This document shows, piece by piece, positions 48,652 through 60,534 of a stretch of 64,000 nt of DNA. Position numbers and translations under genes: made by a program. The stretch covers positions 7,316,001 to 7,380,000 of the forward strand of contig JAGVVL010000001.1 in the NCBI GenBank assembly GCA_018287875.1. Direction: 5' to 3'. The stretch comes from Nigrospora sphaerica (taxonomy: Eukaryota; Ascomycota; Sordariomycetes; Amphisphaeriales; Apiosporaceae). How positions within the stretch are numbered: the first letter of the stretch is position 1; each line of letters begins with the position of its first letter. A model generated the notes under the pieces. The model had not been told where the DNA came from. It saw only the letters and a program-made list of their open reading frames with translations, and searched no databases.

Positions 48652-49007
48652 CTACATGACCGAGCAGCAACCGCCGCTCTGCTGTGGCGCGTAGGGGTCC
48701 TCGCCTCGGGGGACGGCGCCCCATACTGACGGCACCATGTAGTCTCGTGTGCTGTTGCAATACGCAATGATGCTGTCACGCGCGTCAGTGGGTGACCGAC
48801 GAGGGCTGGGGGGTGCGAAGGCCCGCCGGTGCAGTGCCGGGCTCACCTGTTGGATGCCTGGGAGACGGGGATGCGCTCGCGCTCCAGGTCCTCGCGCAGG
48901 CGGTTGTTCAGCTCCGTCAGGCGCCGCAGCTTGAGGTCCGCCATGGATTGCTTGTTCTTCTTGATCTGCGACGGGTCGCCCACGTCTCTCGAGGTATACT
49001 GAGGCAT
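48652..49007 (-). CDS. STE18: Heterotrimeric G-protein gamma subunit
   Basis: Exons (minus) 49007-48847 and 48772-48652, product 93 aa. The 74-nt intron (GTGAGC donor, CACTGAC branch site) joins SQASN to SIIAYC. The protein starts MPQYTSRDVGDPSQIKKNKQ, followed by the coiled-coil LKLRRLTELNNRLREDLERE that pairs with G beta. The C-terminal segment DYMVPSVWGAVPRGEDPYAP follows and ends in CCSVM, a CaaX box (Cys-Ser-Val-Met) for prenylation with an adjacent Cys for palmitoylation. These lipid anchors hold the G beta-gamma dimer at the plasma membrane, where it acts in pheromone, nutrient and conidiation signalling. The open frame continues upstream of ATG 49007, but the canonical length of fungal G gamma supports this start. 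Confidence 0.95.
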
Positions 49008-52000
49008 GATGCTGGAATTATGCGAAGAAGCGGAGTCGCTTCGGTGGCGGGGATCGAGCCGGGGAGGGTGATGGGAAGAGAGATGGGACGATGGCGGCGG
49101 CGATGGAATTCGCGACGGTCCTGAGCTCGGACCAGCTCGCGCTGTCGACGACAAAGTAGCGGTTCTTTGACTCGGAGGGCCCAAGGGCGTGACTGATGCA
49201 AATCCTGGCAACCCCGTTGTGTCAGTCATCGTGTCGGGCCTGAATCCTCTCACAATCACACGTAGCCAGGCCCGGGGGGTAGGAGGAGGAGAAGGTTTGG
49301 TGGCGGCGAACAGATTCCTCCCCTCCCCCCAGGCCAGCGCCTTCAAGCCCGAAGGGGCGTCGGCCGCTGCGGGCGTCGTCCAGTTTTCCTCCTTGTACAT
49401 TCATCCATCCATTCGTGGATTCCATCCGCCCATCCCATACATAGCCCTTCGTCGGAGGCGGCGCAACCGCACAAAAGAGAAAGCAAACCGCGGGCCCATG
49501 TCTTCGCATGTTGTGGCAGGACAAACCGGGCCAATGGCCATTCCCCCGGGCGCACGACAAAGCAGGCGGCGGCCGTAGACAGAGAGATAGGGCGGCTGCA
49601 GCAGGAATGAAGGAGAGGGCAACTTACCCTACGGTGAGCGAGTGTGCACTTGCGAGGCCGAGTTCAACGAATGAACGCCCGACGACAGGATGCAACAAAG
49701 GCCACAGGAGGCTTTTTTTTTTCGAAGTCGTGGACGACGATGGATGGGGGGTCGAGGCTGGACAATGAGTTAGGATGGAGAGAGTACGGGGAAAGGGTGA
49801 GACCAGAGTTCGAAGTGTTGCCGGGCGAATCGGGGGGTGGGCCTGCCTGTCTGCACAGGCCGGCCACCCAAGCACCGTACCTGATTGCTGCAGGCGATGC
49901 ACGGAAATTGCCAGGCAAGGGGGCGGGGGCGCTGGCTGCTCTGATGCTACTCTGATAGGGCCAAGCTGGACGAGATTGCGGCCTGTCCCCCCGTAGCGAG
50001 CGTCGGACGGTACTGGGTACATCGTACTTGACCGCGTACCCTGGCTTTTTTGGCTGCTTTCGCGTGCCGACCAGGCCTGCACCGCTAACAGTTATGTACG
50101 ACGACGGATACCTGCCTCCCGCCTCCCTGCTCCTCTTCCTCCGGCCGCTGCCGCTAATCTGCATCTGTACTCGCCTACCACTTGGCAGCCCCCATCTGCT
50201 CATCCGCTGCCCCCGGCCAAGTGGGACACAACACTTTTTGCACAAGGGCGTGTGGTCATCCGCGTATTCTTTTTTTCTTTTTCGTCTTCTTATTCTCCTT
50301 TCCCTGCCGTCCTTCACTTTGTCTTCTTCCCGCCTCCCCGTTTCAAGGAATCCCTGTTATGTACGTACATACCTACATAGGAGGCAAGGGGCGTCAAAGG
50401 CGAGACAAACAAGTCATGAATGCCCCATAGCCGTGTGAACCGGAAAGCTTACATTAATCGCTGGCCATTGTACACCGGCAGACCGGCAGGGTCTGGTCGA
50501 CTCTGGCCGGCGGGCGGCCCCTTGACAGAAGGTTGTTGCCGCGGAACGCCATCCCATCAACTCCCGGGATCACCATACCCGTACACGTCGACGCCAGAGC
50601 TTCCGCATGCAGACGTAGTCGTGATGACACGATAGATCACCGCGGGCCGGATCCTCCCCAGCCGTCATTCCAACCAGCCCGTCTCTTCCCAGACCCAAAG
50701 TCTGCAGAAGATCCCGGAAAGGGAGGACGTGCCGCTTCGCTACTCTCACTGTCCGGCTCGGACGGGAGCCGGGCAATCGGGCCTTGTTGCTCAGCTGCTG
50801 CTGTGCGTGCTCTATTGTGTACTTTACCTAGACAAGGTACCGACTACTCAAACTAGCCAGCAGCCGCTAGTGCGGTACCCATACTTGTTAATGTGGTATG
50901 CTACCGCTCATGCTTCTTTAGGTAATGCTCATCATACCGAATGGAGCCCGGGGTGGACAGATAGGACGGGACCCATTGCATCGAAGGTACGGATCGCCTA
51001 CCCATCTAATAATTACCTACCAACCTTCGAAAAATGTATGTGGATTGCGCCTTAAGCAGTCGGGTTGGATCCCCATACCACATTGGATACCTCGGATACC
51101 AACTCTTGCAGGTTGTGCTCAGACCAGCCCATTTGCGCCGCCCTATCCCTACATATGCGTGTCTACCTCTCTTTCTCTCTCTCTCTCTCTCACACACACA
51201 CAACGCCCCGAGATGATTACATCACATCTATGCATGTATGTACTTACCCAAGTACTTACATAAGTACCTAAGTACTCACTTGTGTAGGTGAAGATGGCCG
51301 TATATGCTCAGGTATTGTGTACCCGTAGGGGCCGTCTCAAAGCAAAACACCACAGCGCCACATCGAGACTCCCGGTCCCATCTTGGTCGAAACGGGATAG
51401 GAGCGGAAGCCATCCATCCCTGTTCATCTACAAAAAGTAGGCTTGCCCCCCAGCCACCGGCGCTGGGTTGGTAGGCCACCCTCGTAGTTGGTCTCGGGAC
51501 GATTGGGGACCATATCACGCGCACACCAGTAGTTGCACTATGTGCCACAAAACTACTGCCTACCAGCCAATGCTGAAGCTGGTCTCGTGGTGGACCGGGT
51601 TGCCACATTGTTTTCCTGTCCCAGTGAGTGTGCGCCGAGGCTTGTTCTGGTCGTCTCGATGCCGCCCAAAGCTGGACGAGCACCTGCCCACACGGCCGAC
51701 TCAACCGGGGCGTTTGTTCGTCACCGGGGTAGTGGTTGCCTGACGATGTTGAAACAGGGCAGTAGAGATTCGGCGCGGCGTAGCTGCTACAAGTGAACCC
51801 CGAAGCAGGCGGGAAGCAGGCGGAGGGCGGTGGGCAGGCAAATCGCTCGCCCGCTCGCCCGCTGACCTACGCGTCTGGACGCGCGCACTTCTTCCCTCTC
51901 CCAATCGGTATACACGGATACGCATTAGGAGTTCTATTCCGTCCTGTTATGCGCTCTACCGACCGGAGTCGGATTTGCAAGCACAACGGACGGACGGATG

Positions 52001-52470
52001 GATGAATGGTAGGTAGGTAGCAACGAGGTGAACTGGAGCATGTAGTCGATAGGTGCAGACTCCAATTCCCCAACGCTAGGAAGGCTAGCTTCAGCTCACC
52101 TACTTTCTGACTTGCCCGCCGGGTATTACCTAGGCGAGCTCGCAGCTCTCGGAAAATCTCTCGACCCGGTGCGCGTCCGCTCCTTCCCCTCCCGTCTCTA
52201 ATGGGTATCGATCCTGGAGGCCAACAAGGCAGGCCCGCGCACAGCCCCACTGCCACAGCCAACTGAAAATCGGCTACACGCATTAAAATCTCTTTCTGAG
52301 CCCCAACGCCGTCGCTCTCGTCGTCGCCTGGCTCGTTGAGAAATCCGGCCAGACCACGGTCACAGTACTGGTTGCACCTCCTGCATCATTACTCGGACGG
52401 CATCCCAGTCGACCGCTCAAATCTCCCCTCGCAACGTCTGCCTTCGAGCAGCCGAGGAGATCTGCCCAAT
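49008..52470. other. Divergent intergenic region, no further gene seen
   Basis: This 3.5-kb stretch lies between the start codons of the G gamma gene (-) and eIF3a (+). It has a CT/CA tract at about 51175-51202, a cluster of AGTACTTA-like words at 51236-51290, and TAGGTAGG at about 52009-52020. The 217-codon minus frame at 49664-50317 is basic and domain-free. The last 200 bases, rich in C/T, are the probable eIF3a leader. Confidence 0.55.
51175..51202. repeat. Compound (CT)n(CA)n microsatellite
   Basis: A CT dinucleotide tract passes directly into a CA tract. Confidence 0.85.
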
Positions 52471-55400
52471 ATGGTACGTCACAGCAAAGAAACATCCGCC
52501 ATCCCCAAGGCCTCTCCCTCGCTCTGCCTACCCCTCCCGCATCACATGCACCGCCAGCCCCTCGGCCGTCCGACACGACATCCAGACTGACGGTGTACTA
52601 TAGCCTCCTCCACACCACCAAAAACCCGAGAATGTGCTCAAGCGTGCTCAGGAGCTCATCGGCGTCAACCAGGCGCCGGCCGCCCTGACGCTGCTCCACG
52701 ACCACATCACCTCGAAGCGCTCCCGCAATGTCCCCATCGTGTCGCTGGAGCCCGTGATGCTCCTGCTGGTCGAGCTTTCCGTCGAGCAGAAGAAGGGCAA
52801 GCTGGCCAAGGATGCCTTGTACTCGTACAAGAACATCGCCCAGAACACCAATGTTGCCACCATCGAGCTCGTCCTGAAGAAGTTCATCGAGCTGGCCGTC
52901 AGCAAGGTCGCCACTGCACAGGAGAAGGCCGATGAGGTCCAGTCTAGCCTGGAGGCCACCACCACCACCACCAACGTCGACGATCTCGAGGCTACCGAGA
53001 CCCCCGAATCCATCTTGCTTGCCACGGTGTCGGCTGAGCAGTCGCGCGACCGCACCGACCGCGCCATCATCACCCCCTGGCTCAAGTTCCTGTGGGAGGC
53101 GTACCGAACTGTGCTGGACATTCTGCGCAACAACGCCCGGCTTGAAATCCTCTACCAGAGCACGGCCATGCAGGCTTTTGATTTCTGCTTGAAGCATGCC
53201 CGCAAGACCGAGTTCCGCCGCCTCTGCGAGCTGCTGCGCAACCACGTCCAGACGGCTGCCAAGTACTCGTCGCAGATGCACGCCATCAACCTGAACGACC
53301 CCGACACCCTGCAGCGCCACTTGGAGACGCGCTTCCAGCAGCTCAACGTCGCTGTCGAACTGGAGCTCTGGCAAGAGGCCTTCCGCAGCGTTGAGGATAT
53401 TCACACCCTCCTTAACCTCAGCAAGCGCCCCCCCAAGAATATCATGATGGCCAACTACTACGAGAAGCTTACCCGTATCTTCCTGGTTGGTGAGAACTAC
53501 CTGTTCCACGCTGCCGCCTGGTCGAGGTACTATAACCTCCTGCGCCAATCTTCCGTCATGGTGGCTAGTGGCCAGAGCAAGAAGGCCGACAACCCCTCGG
53601 CCACTGATGCCGACCTCCAGAGAGCTGCATCGTTCGTTCTGCTGTCAGCCCTCTCCATTCCCGTCATCAGCACCTCGCGCTCGCGCGGCGCCATGGTGGA
53701 TTTCGACGAGGCCCGCAAGAACAAGAACTCGAGACTGACGCACCTTCTGGGCATGTCCTCGGCCCCCACGCGTGCTGTTCTGTTCCGTGACGCCCACTCC
53801 AAGGCGCTCCTGCGGCGCGCTCGCCCCGAGATCCGTGACCTCTACAACATCCTCGAGGTGGATTTCCACCCTCTTTCCATTTGCCAGAAGATCTCGCCCA
53901 TCCTGACCCAGATCGGTGCCGACCCCGAGATGGAGAAGTATATCCTGCCTCTGCAGCAGGTCATATTGACGCGTCTCTTCCAGCAGCTGTCTCAGGTGTA
54001 CGAGACGGTGGATCTCAAGTTCGTCGAGAGCCTGGCTCAGTTCCCCGAGCCCTACCAGGTGTCCCGCGGCACCATTGAGAAGTTCATCATGAACGGCAAC
54101 AAGAAGGGCGACCTGTCGATCCGCATGGATCACGCCACCGGCGTCCTTACCTTCGACACGGATGTTTTCTCTTCGTCCAAGGCTGTTCATGCCGGCTCCG
54201 CCTCGGGTTCGGCCGAGAGCGAGACGGGCACCGTCCAGCGCCTGCAGAGCACACCCTCGGAGATCGTCCGGACGCAGCTCACTCGTCTGGCCAAGTGCCT
54301 GCATACGACGTGCTTCTATATTGACCCCACGTATAACGAGGCCCGCATCAAGGCTCATGCGGCCGCCCTGGCCCGGGCCAAGGCCGGTGCTGAAGAGGAG
54401 CACCGTGACATCCTCGCCCGCAAGGACATCATCCAGAAACGCAAGGAGGAAGCCACCGAGATCCAGGCCAAGCGGGAGAAGGAGAAGGCCAAGCAGAAGC
54501 GTATGCAAGAGCAGGCGCTCGCCGAGGCCGAGGAACGCCGTCTTGCCCAGGAGCAGAAGGACCGTGAGGAGAAGCGCCTCCGGGACGAGCGGGAGCGCGT
54601 GCGTAAGGAGGAACTCAAGAAGCAGATCGAGGATCTCAAGATCGGCCCCAACGCGCTCGACATTGACATGGCCAACCTCGACGAGCTCGACTCTAACAAG
54701 CTTCGTCTCATGAAGCTGGCTCAGCTTGAGCGCGAGAAGAACGACGTCAACGAGAAGCTCCGAGTGACAGGCAAGCGTATCGACCACCTGGAACGAGCCT
54801 TCCGGAAGGAGGAAGTCAAGAAGCTTCCGGAAGACTACGCCAAGCAGAGAGAGCGTGATCTTGCTGCCTACGAGAAGATGAAGGCGGAGACGCTTGCCGA
54901 GGCCGAGGCCAAGCACAAAGCCAGTGTTGAGCTCAAGCACCGCCTCGAGCGCCTTGTTCCCCAGTACGAGACGCACGTCAAGATGCTCAAAGAGCGTCGG
55001 CGTGACGAGTTCGAGAAGCGCCAGCGCGATGCCGAGAAGGAGCTGGAGCGACAGATCACGGCGCGCAAGAAGGAGTACCGCGAGCGGAAGCTGCGGGAGA
55101 AGCGCGAACGCGAGGAGAAGGAGCGCGAGCTGCGCGAGCAGGAGGAGCGCGCCCAGCGGGAGAAGGAGGAGTCGGAGAGACGGGCCGAGGCCAAGCGTGC
55201 CGAGATGGCGAAGCTCAAGGAGCAGCGCGAGAAGGACCGCCAAGAGTCGCTCGAGAAGGCAGCGCTTCAGGCGCGGAGAGAGGAAGAGGCCATGGCCCGT
55301 AGGGCCGCCGAGAAGGCCGCGCCGCGCCGCGAGCCCCCGGTCATGGATCGCACCGACTCGGACAGCGGCCGTCCCCGGCTTAACTTGCCTGGCGCGGGCC

Positions 55401-55756
55401 GATGGCGCGAGAAGGAGGCGGCGGTGCGGGACGAGGGTGCGGCGGCGCCTCCGGCCGCGCGCCCATCGGCGCCCATGGAGCGGGGCGACTCCAACGACCG
55501 ACCGGCGGGCGGCCCGCCGCGCCTCAACCTCGTTGGCAAGTCGGGCGGCTCGTCGTGGCGCGACCGCGAGGCAGCTCGTGCCGCTAGTGGTGCGGCTCCC
55601 CCCTCGCGGGACGCACCGCCGGCTGGACGTGTTCCTGAGCGTGGTGGTCCTCGCGGCGGTGAGCGCACTGGCAGCGACACGCCCCCGACTGAGGCGCTCC
55701 GGCCGTCGGGCGCCGCCGGCAAGTGGGTGCCGCGCCACCTTCGTGACAAGCAGTAA
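52471..55756 (+). CDS. TIF32: Eukaryotic translation initiation factor 3 subunit A (eIF3a)
   Basis: Exons 52471-52473 (the ATG alone) and 52604-55756, product 1051 aa. The 130-nt intron starts with GTACGT directly after the ATG and has a GACTGAC branch site and a TATAG acceptor. Splicing restores the N-terminus [20 protein letters not shown] typical of fungal eIF3a. Residues up to about 540 form the helical and PCI/MINT part that assembles the eIF3 core (for example [20 protein letters not shown] and [20 protein letters not shown]). From about 570 the protein is a long, charged, Lys/Glu/Arg-rich coiled coil ([20 protein letters not shown]) containing the spectrin-like segment. The C-terminus is Arg/Gly/Pro/Ala-rich, with repeated DS.RPRLNL-like elements, ending in [11 protein letters not shown]. 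In the cytosol it scaffolds eIF3 and contacts the 40S subunit during scanning. The frame from 52634 alone lacks a true ATG, which supports the extra 5' exon. Confidence 0.96.
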
Positions 55757-57014
55757 GCTATCAGTGGTGACGACATCATGGCTTGGGAGTTGGGGGGTTT
55801 GGTAATCCGCTGCCCTTTGTGTATTTCTAAAAGTTTGGGTCGCATGGTCAGCTACAGAGACACGAGCTGCGGGCATGGCATTGATGACTGAACGACGGTT
55901 ACTACACACATAGGTGGTGGTTACCACGACGTTGGTCGCCTCGACCGGGTCATGCGCAATGGTTTATAGTAATGACTACCTTCGCAGACTGGCTGACGGC
56001 CCGTTTGTCTCGGGAGCAAAGGGGACAGGCAAGAGTGATGTTTCGTAGCATTGTCGGGCCCTCTTACTCGGCGGAGGAATGGACGAAGAGTAGCTACGCC
56101 CAGGAGCCGGTCCATTCTCCCATTTCATGGTACTCTCGACCGGGACGCAAAGCGATGAGGTCGTGTGCTATTTTGAGAGCGGAGCGCGTGAAACACGGGT
56201 CGAGACGGTCGGCAGACCGGCCGTCAATAGATTATTCTCCCTGTTGAATCCGCGGGTGGTGTTTGCCCGACAGAACGGTAGAGAAAACGGCGGGACGGGA
56301 TGTAGGTGAGCCTGACTGCTTTCTTTTTTTTTCCCTCTCTCTTCTTGTCTCCATCCCTAGCCTCGGTTTCCCTTTCTGGCCAAGCCAGCCCATGACAGAT
56401 GCGCGCACTAGACCCTTCTTGGCTTTCCCCATCTTTATGTAGTAACAAGCGGCCGCTTTGCCGTGTCTATCCGCGACGGCTGCCCCCGGTAGGCCGGTAG
56501 GCTGGGTTGTCGCTGCTGCTTCTGTCTGTGTGGGGTTGTCGTTGTTGTTGTTTTGTTTTCCCCAAAGGTGCGAGTTGCGAATACGAGCTGGGCCAACGGG
56601 TTGGCGGAAAGGGAAGGGGAGAGGTTATTTTTCCTGCGGTTCCGATGCGTCCGACGCGTTATCGCTTCGACTATTGATGCAGGTTGGCCTCAGCCGCATC
56701 CTGGCACAGCGGCATTACCCGCCCCGGCCAAAACAACGAGGGGATCGCGAGGAGCCGGGGAGAGCGGGGAGAAAGGGGGCAGGAATGCAGTAGCGCCCGG
56801 TGGGTTTGTTTGTCTGGGTCCGTCTCCCATCCACCTCTGGGTAGGTCGTCCACCTGTCTATCCAATCCGGCCTGGCTTGTCCTTGCTTGTCTTCGCGCGC
56901 GAGGGAGTTGAGGCCGTTCCGACGGCTTTCGTGGCCGGCGGAGGGGGGAAACTATCGTGGCCGTCGGGCCGGGCGGACATCGGGTTGAATCGTTGTCTCT
57001 TCGAAAACAGCGCC

Positions 57015-57032
57015 AAAAAAAAAAAAAAAAAA
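57015..57032. repeat. A18 homopolymer
   Basis: An uninterrupted run of 18 A lies in non-coding DNA upstream of the WSC gene. Confidence 0.9.
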
Positions 57033-57466
57033 GGAAACTGGGACCGGCGCTATTGGCGACTCGACGACGGGAGGGCAGGGGAGGGGAAGGATCTCGGGCG
57101 AGGGCCCTGTCTCAATCGTGGTCCTATTGGGGAACAGGCGGGTTTGAACCCCTGTTTCTTCCTCTTTTGGCTGACGCCCCTCCCCCAAAGGCAAGACTCG
57201 GCCCATCGTGAGGTCTCGAGGTGAACTCTTTTTTTAGTTCCCTTGGTTTGTTTGCCGCTCCCGTGGCCTCGTCGGCGAGGGTCTAGAAGCTGAGCCCGGC
57301 TGCGTCCACGCCTGGCGCCACCTGCCGAGGTGGGCGCCGGCGAGGGCATCGTGAGCCCTGGCTTCTCCTGCGCACCTTCGCTTGCCTCGTCAGCCGTCTC
57401 GCGAGGGGAGCCCTGTTGTGCGTCTGCCCGTCCGGCGGGGGGGACTTTTGTGTGTCTCTGTCTGAC

Positions 57467-57472
57467 TATATA
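57467..57472 (+). promoter_or_regulatory. TATA-box-like element of the WSC gene
   Basis: TATATA lies 104 bp upstream of the WSC start codon, a plausible core-promoter position for a gene with a short leader. Confidence 0.45.
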
Positions 57473-57575
57473 TGCTGGCCTGTTGCCGTGCTCTCGAACG
57501 AGTTTATTCCCCATCCCAGTTCGCCATCACCATTTCGGGCCTCACTTGTCTTCAGCCTTTTTTCACCGGGCCACC

Positions 57576-59819
57576 ATGTCCGCTCTCAAGACCCTGGGTG
57601 CCCTTGTGGCCGTCTCCCTCGCCCCCTTGGCTCAGGCCTGGTACCGGCCCCTGCCTCCCTGCCTCTCCGACTACCAGCCTTTTGTGCAGGCCGGGTGCTT
57701 CGACAACGGCCAAAATGGGGCCAAGCCGGCGCTCACGGAGCGCATGGACCTGGACATATACAACATGACGAGTGAGAAGTGCATAGACACATGCAAAGGT
57801 AGGTCGGAAAGTGGTGGCGCGGGGGAGGCGAAGGCGTGGTCCTGATGGGCCCCTGATGCTGATTCGCACCGGCAGGCAACGGTTTCCGCTACGCCGGGCT
57901 TGCCTACATCGGCGCATGCTACTGCGGCCAGACGGTGGACAAGCCCATGGTCGAGAACAGCCAGTGCCATATGGCGTGTTCAGGCAACAGCTCTGAGACG
58001 TGCGGCGGCGATGCCGCGATCAACGTCTACCAGGATCCCACCTTCCTGCCCGTCGGTGAGACGACGGTGGACGAGTACGTCGCGCTGGGCTGCCACACGG
58101 ACAATGTCGACGGCGGTAAGGCCGTCTTCTACCGCCAGGACCAGCTCGACGACAGCACCATGACGACCAAGACGTGTCTGAACAGCTGTCTTGCGGGCGG
58201 GTTCCCCTTTGCGGGTACCGAGTTCGGCGGTGGTCAGTACCCACCCGTTTCTCCGTGACGGCTCCCTGTTTACCCGGGCTAACTCCTACGGGCTCCTAGA
58301 GTGCTACTGCGGTGTGGTTCTGGGCAACGGTACGGCCAAGGTCGACGATGCCAGCTGCCAGATGCCGTGTACGGGCGCCCCGGATGAGATCTGTGGCGGG
58401 CCGTCCTTGATCAACATCTACGTCGCCAAGGACCTCCAGTCGCTGGAGCCGGTTCGTATCCCACCTGCGCCTTCGTTTTAACGTCTATGGACTGACGGTT
58501 TTGGCCCTCAAGTGCGGCGTTGAGCCTCCGCAGAGCTCAGGCGTGCCAACGACGAGCGCGATAAGCACGAGCAGCACCCGCCCCCTGAGCAGCACCAGCA
58601 GCACGCAGCCCGTCACGTCTACGTCGTCGGAAACAACGAAAACGACGCCGGCAACGACGATCACGACGAAGACGACACCGGCGACGACGGCGACGACGGT
58701 TACGACGAAGACGACGCCGGCGACGATAACGTCGCAACTCCCGCCTACGTCATCGACCACGAGTGTCGAGCTCTGCACATCGACAGTGGTGGCGCCGGCC
58801 CCCTGTGACTACACTTGTGGTAAATGTAAGCAACCTTGGGCTTCTTCTGATCGCCCTGCCAGCCCACGCCCCTTCCGTCGTACTGACCGGAGCCTGACGC
58901 AGGGTGCTACAACTTGCCCGACTTCCACGATGCCAAGTTGTGCAAGAAAGCGGCGGCCCACTGCAAGCTGCAGCAGTGGACGTGCAACAAGGAGGCCGGC
59001 ATGCCTCACGCCCTGAACTGCCAGGCCCACGCCGACTGGTGCGATAAGGTCCGTCGAGATGGAAACTGCCCCGAGCCTCCCCGAGCCTTCCTGGGCTGTC
59101 CAACTGACCCCTTCTTCTAGGTTGAAAAGTACTGTGACAGCTGCCGCAGCCCCTCGGGATGCGGCAAGGCGGCCTGCCTCACGAAGCTGCCGGTGCCCAC
59201 GCCAATTCCCACCGAGACGGTGGTGGCGCCGTGCGAGACGACGACGACGAAGATGACGACGACGAAGACGACGACGAAGGTGCCGACGACGACGTCCAAG
59301 GCGGCGCCGCCGGCGACCACGACGGGCCCCGACGCCCCCGTGCCGACAGGTCCGGGCATCTGCAAGCAGCCGACCAACAATCTGTGCGGCTACAAGCCTG
59401 GGCACCCGCTGGGCGGCATCGCGCTGCCGCCGGTGTCGTGCAACAACCTGGCGGCCGACTTTGCCGCCGGCAACGCGTTGAAGCTCTACACGGAGCAGGA
59501 CAGCGCGCGATGCCCGTCCTTCCCCAAGCCCGAGGCCCCAGCCGCTTGTCTGCGCGCCTGCACGGCCCAGCTCGAAGAGTGCCTGGCCGTCTACGTGCCG
59601 GGCGTCAAGAATGGCGGTCACTTCGGCTCCAAGACGTATGGCCTCGATCTCGGCCTTGGCGTCAACCTCGGCATCGGCCTCGGCCTTGACCTCAATGTCG
59701 GCCTCGGCCTCGACTGGGTCCAGATAAAGGCCTGCTGCAACCTGCAGTTCGTCGATTGCAAGGCCGCCAACCTCCGGCCCGTCGTCGACGGCTGCAGCAA
59801 GTTTGGCGACTTGTCGTGA
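57576..59819 (+). CDS. Secreted two-WSC-domain protein with Thr-rich linkers
   Basis: Six exons: 57576-57798, 57876-58232, 58300-58451, 58513-58825, 58903-59048 and 59121-59819, product 629 aa; all junctions keep frame. A signal peptide (MSALKTLGALVAVSLAPLAQA) precedes two WSC carbohydrate-binding domains. The first covers about 35-145 (AGCFDNGQNG ... IGACYCG ... NSSETCGGDAAINVY). The second covers about 160-244 (ALGCHTDNVDG ... EFGGECYCG ... PDEICGGPSLINIYV). A Thr/Ser linker with KTTPATT-type repeats follows, then a Cys-rich module (WCYNLPDFHDAKLCKKAAAH ... DWCDKVEKYCDSC), a second Thr-rich linker and a C-terminal Cys-containing domain with a Gly-Leu repeat. WSC domains bind glucans, so a wall-associated or extracellular role is expected, with heavy O-mannosylation of the linkers. 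No GPI signal or C-terminal TM segment is evident. The C-terminal modules are unfamiliar to me. Confidence 0.87.
58600..58740 (+). repeat. ACG-rich coding repeat (Thr-rich linker)
   Basis: Imperfect ACGACG-type repeats encode repeated TTKTTPAT-like units of the first linker of the WSC protein. Confidence 0.75.
59634..59712 (+). repeat. CTCGGC-type hexamer repeat coding Gly-Leu/Asp-Leu
   Basis: Imperfect 6-bp units (CTCGGC, CTTGGC, CTCAAC and similar) encode alternating Gly/Leu with Asp or Asn substitutions in the C-terminal domain of the WSC protein. Confidence 0.75.
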
Positions 59820-60452
59820 GGCGGCGGAGCGCGCCGGGAATCGTCGTGGTACTAGGAGGGAGGCAACGGCAAGCAACAAGGACAGAAGGAGACGGAGGAG
59901 CGAGCGGGTACCCCAAGAACCGTAAGAAAGAAAAAAGAGGCCAGGTTAGGGCGACAGCAAAGGGAGGAAGGAAGGACGGACAAGTGTTGCTTCCAGTCCC
60001 GGTGGTGTGGATGATGCGGCCGAGAGATACTCCTACCCTTCTTGTACATTCACTTCTTCGTAGACAACACTTGCAGCAACAGTTGCAGCAACACTCACAT
60101 CGGACTGGATCCTGTGGCGTGACATGATACGCATCTTGTAGATGTCGTTGGGATGAACCATATACCAGTCCTTTGCCCCCATCGTGGGACTATATGGCTT
60201 TCCAAGCTCGGTCTGGAGGTTGATACAAAAGGTCGCCCCTAGACAAAAGTAGCCCTTTGAGGTTGTGTACAAGGTCCAATCTGATTCTTATGAGAGAAAT
60301 CATATGCCAGACGGACACGATTCACAATGCGTGACCTCCCCATCGTCAAGTAGTTTTGCTGACGCACGTTTTGCGGTTCAGTGTTGAGGCGCAACACTTG
60401 CATGATGATACAATTTTAAATTATGGGGAATATTTTCAACAACAACCCAAGA
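59820..60452. other. Intergenic region between WSC gene and tRNA-Thr
   Basis: These 633 bp hold the WSC 3' UTR. The right part is more AT-rich than the rest of the window, as is common upstream of tRNA genes. No gene was seen. Confidence 0.6.
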
Positions 60453-60524
60453 GCCCGCTTGGCGTAGGGGTAGCGCGTCGCACTTGTAATGCGAAGGTCA
60501 CTAGTTCAAATCTGGTAGTGGGCA
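60453..60524 (+). tRNA. tRNA-Thr (anticodon TGU)
   Basis: A full cloverleaf can be drawn by hand. The acceptor stem GCCCGCT pairs with AGTGGGC (one G-U), followed by discriminator A. The D arm is GGCGTAGGGGTAGCGC. The anticodon stem TCGCA/TGCGA encloses loop CTTGTAA, giving anticodon TGT (reads ACA, Thr). The T stem ACTAG/CTGGT (one T-G) encloses loop TTCAAAT. No intron is present in the anticodon loop. The CCA end is not encoded. A T5 run about 7 bases downstream (within ACTTTTTGG) is a suitable RNA polymerase III terminator. Confidence 0.95.
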
Positions 60525-60529
60525 CGTAC

Positions 60530-60534
60530 TTTTT
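60530..60534 (+). terminator. RNA polymerase III terminator of tRNA-Thr
   Basis: A run of five T lies immediately downstream of the tRNA 3' end. Confidence 0.7.

Larger units (their letters stand above)
55757..57575. other. Intergenic region with promoter of the WSC gene
   Basis: This 1.8-kb stretch holds no recognisable gene. It includes A18 at 57015-57032 and, near its right end, a TATATA at 57467-57472. Confidence 0.6.

Noticed and set aside
53645..55927. 760-codon open frame on the minus strand
   Set aside because: It is antisense to eIF3a. Strong codon bias and the Lys/Glu-rich coding sequence keep the opposite frame open; the antisense protein is a Leu/Arg-rich artefact.
58809..59879. 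356-codon minus-strand frame
   Set aside because: It is antisense to the WSC protein and crosses its introns; it has no domain.
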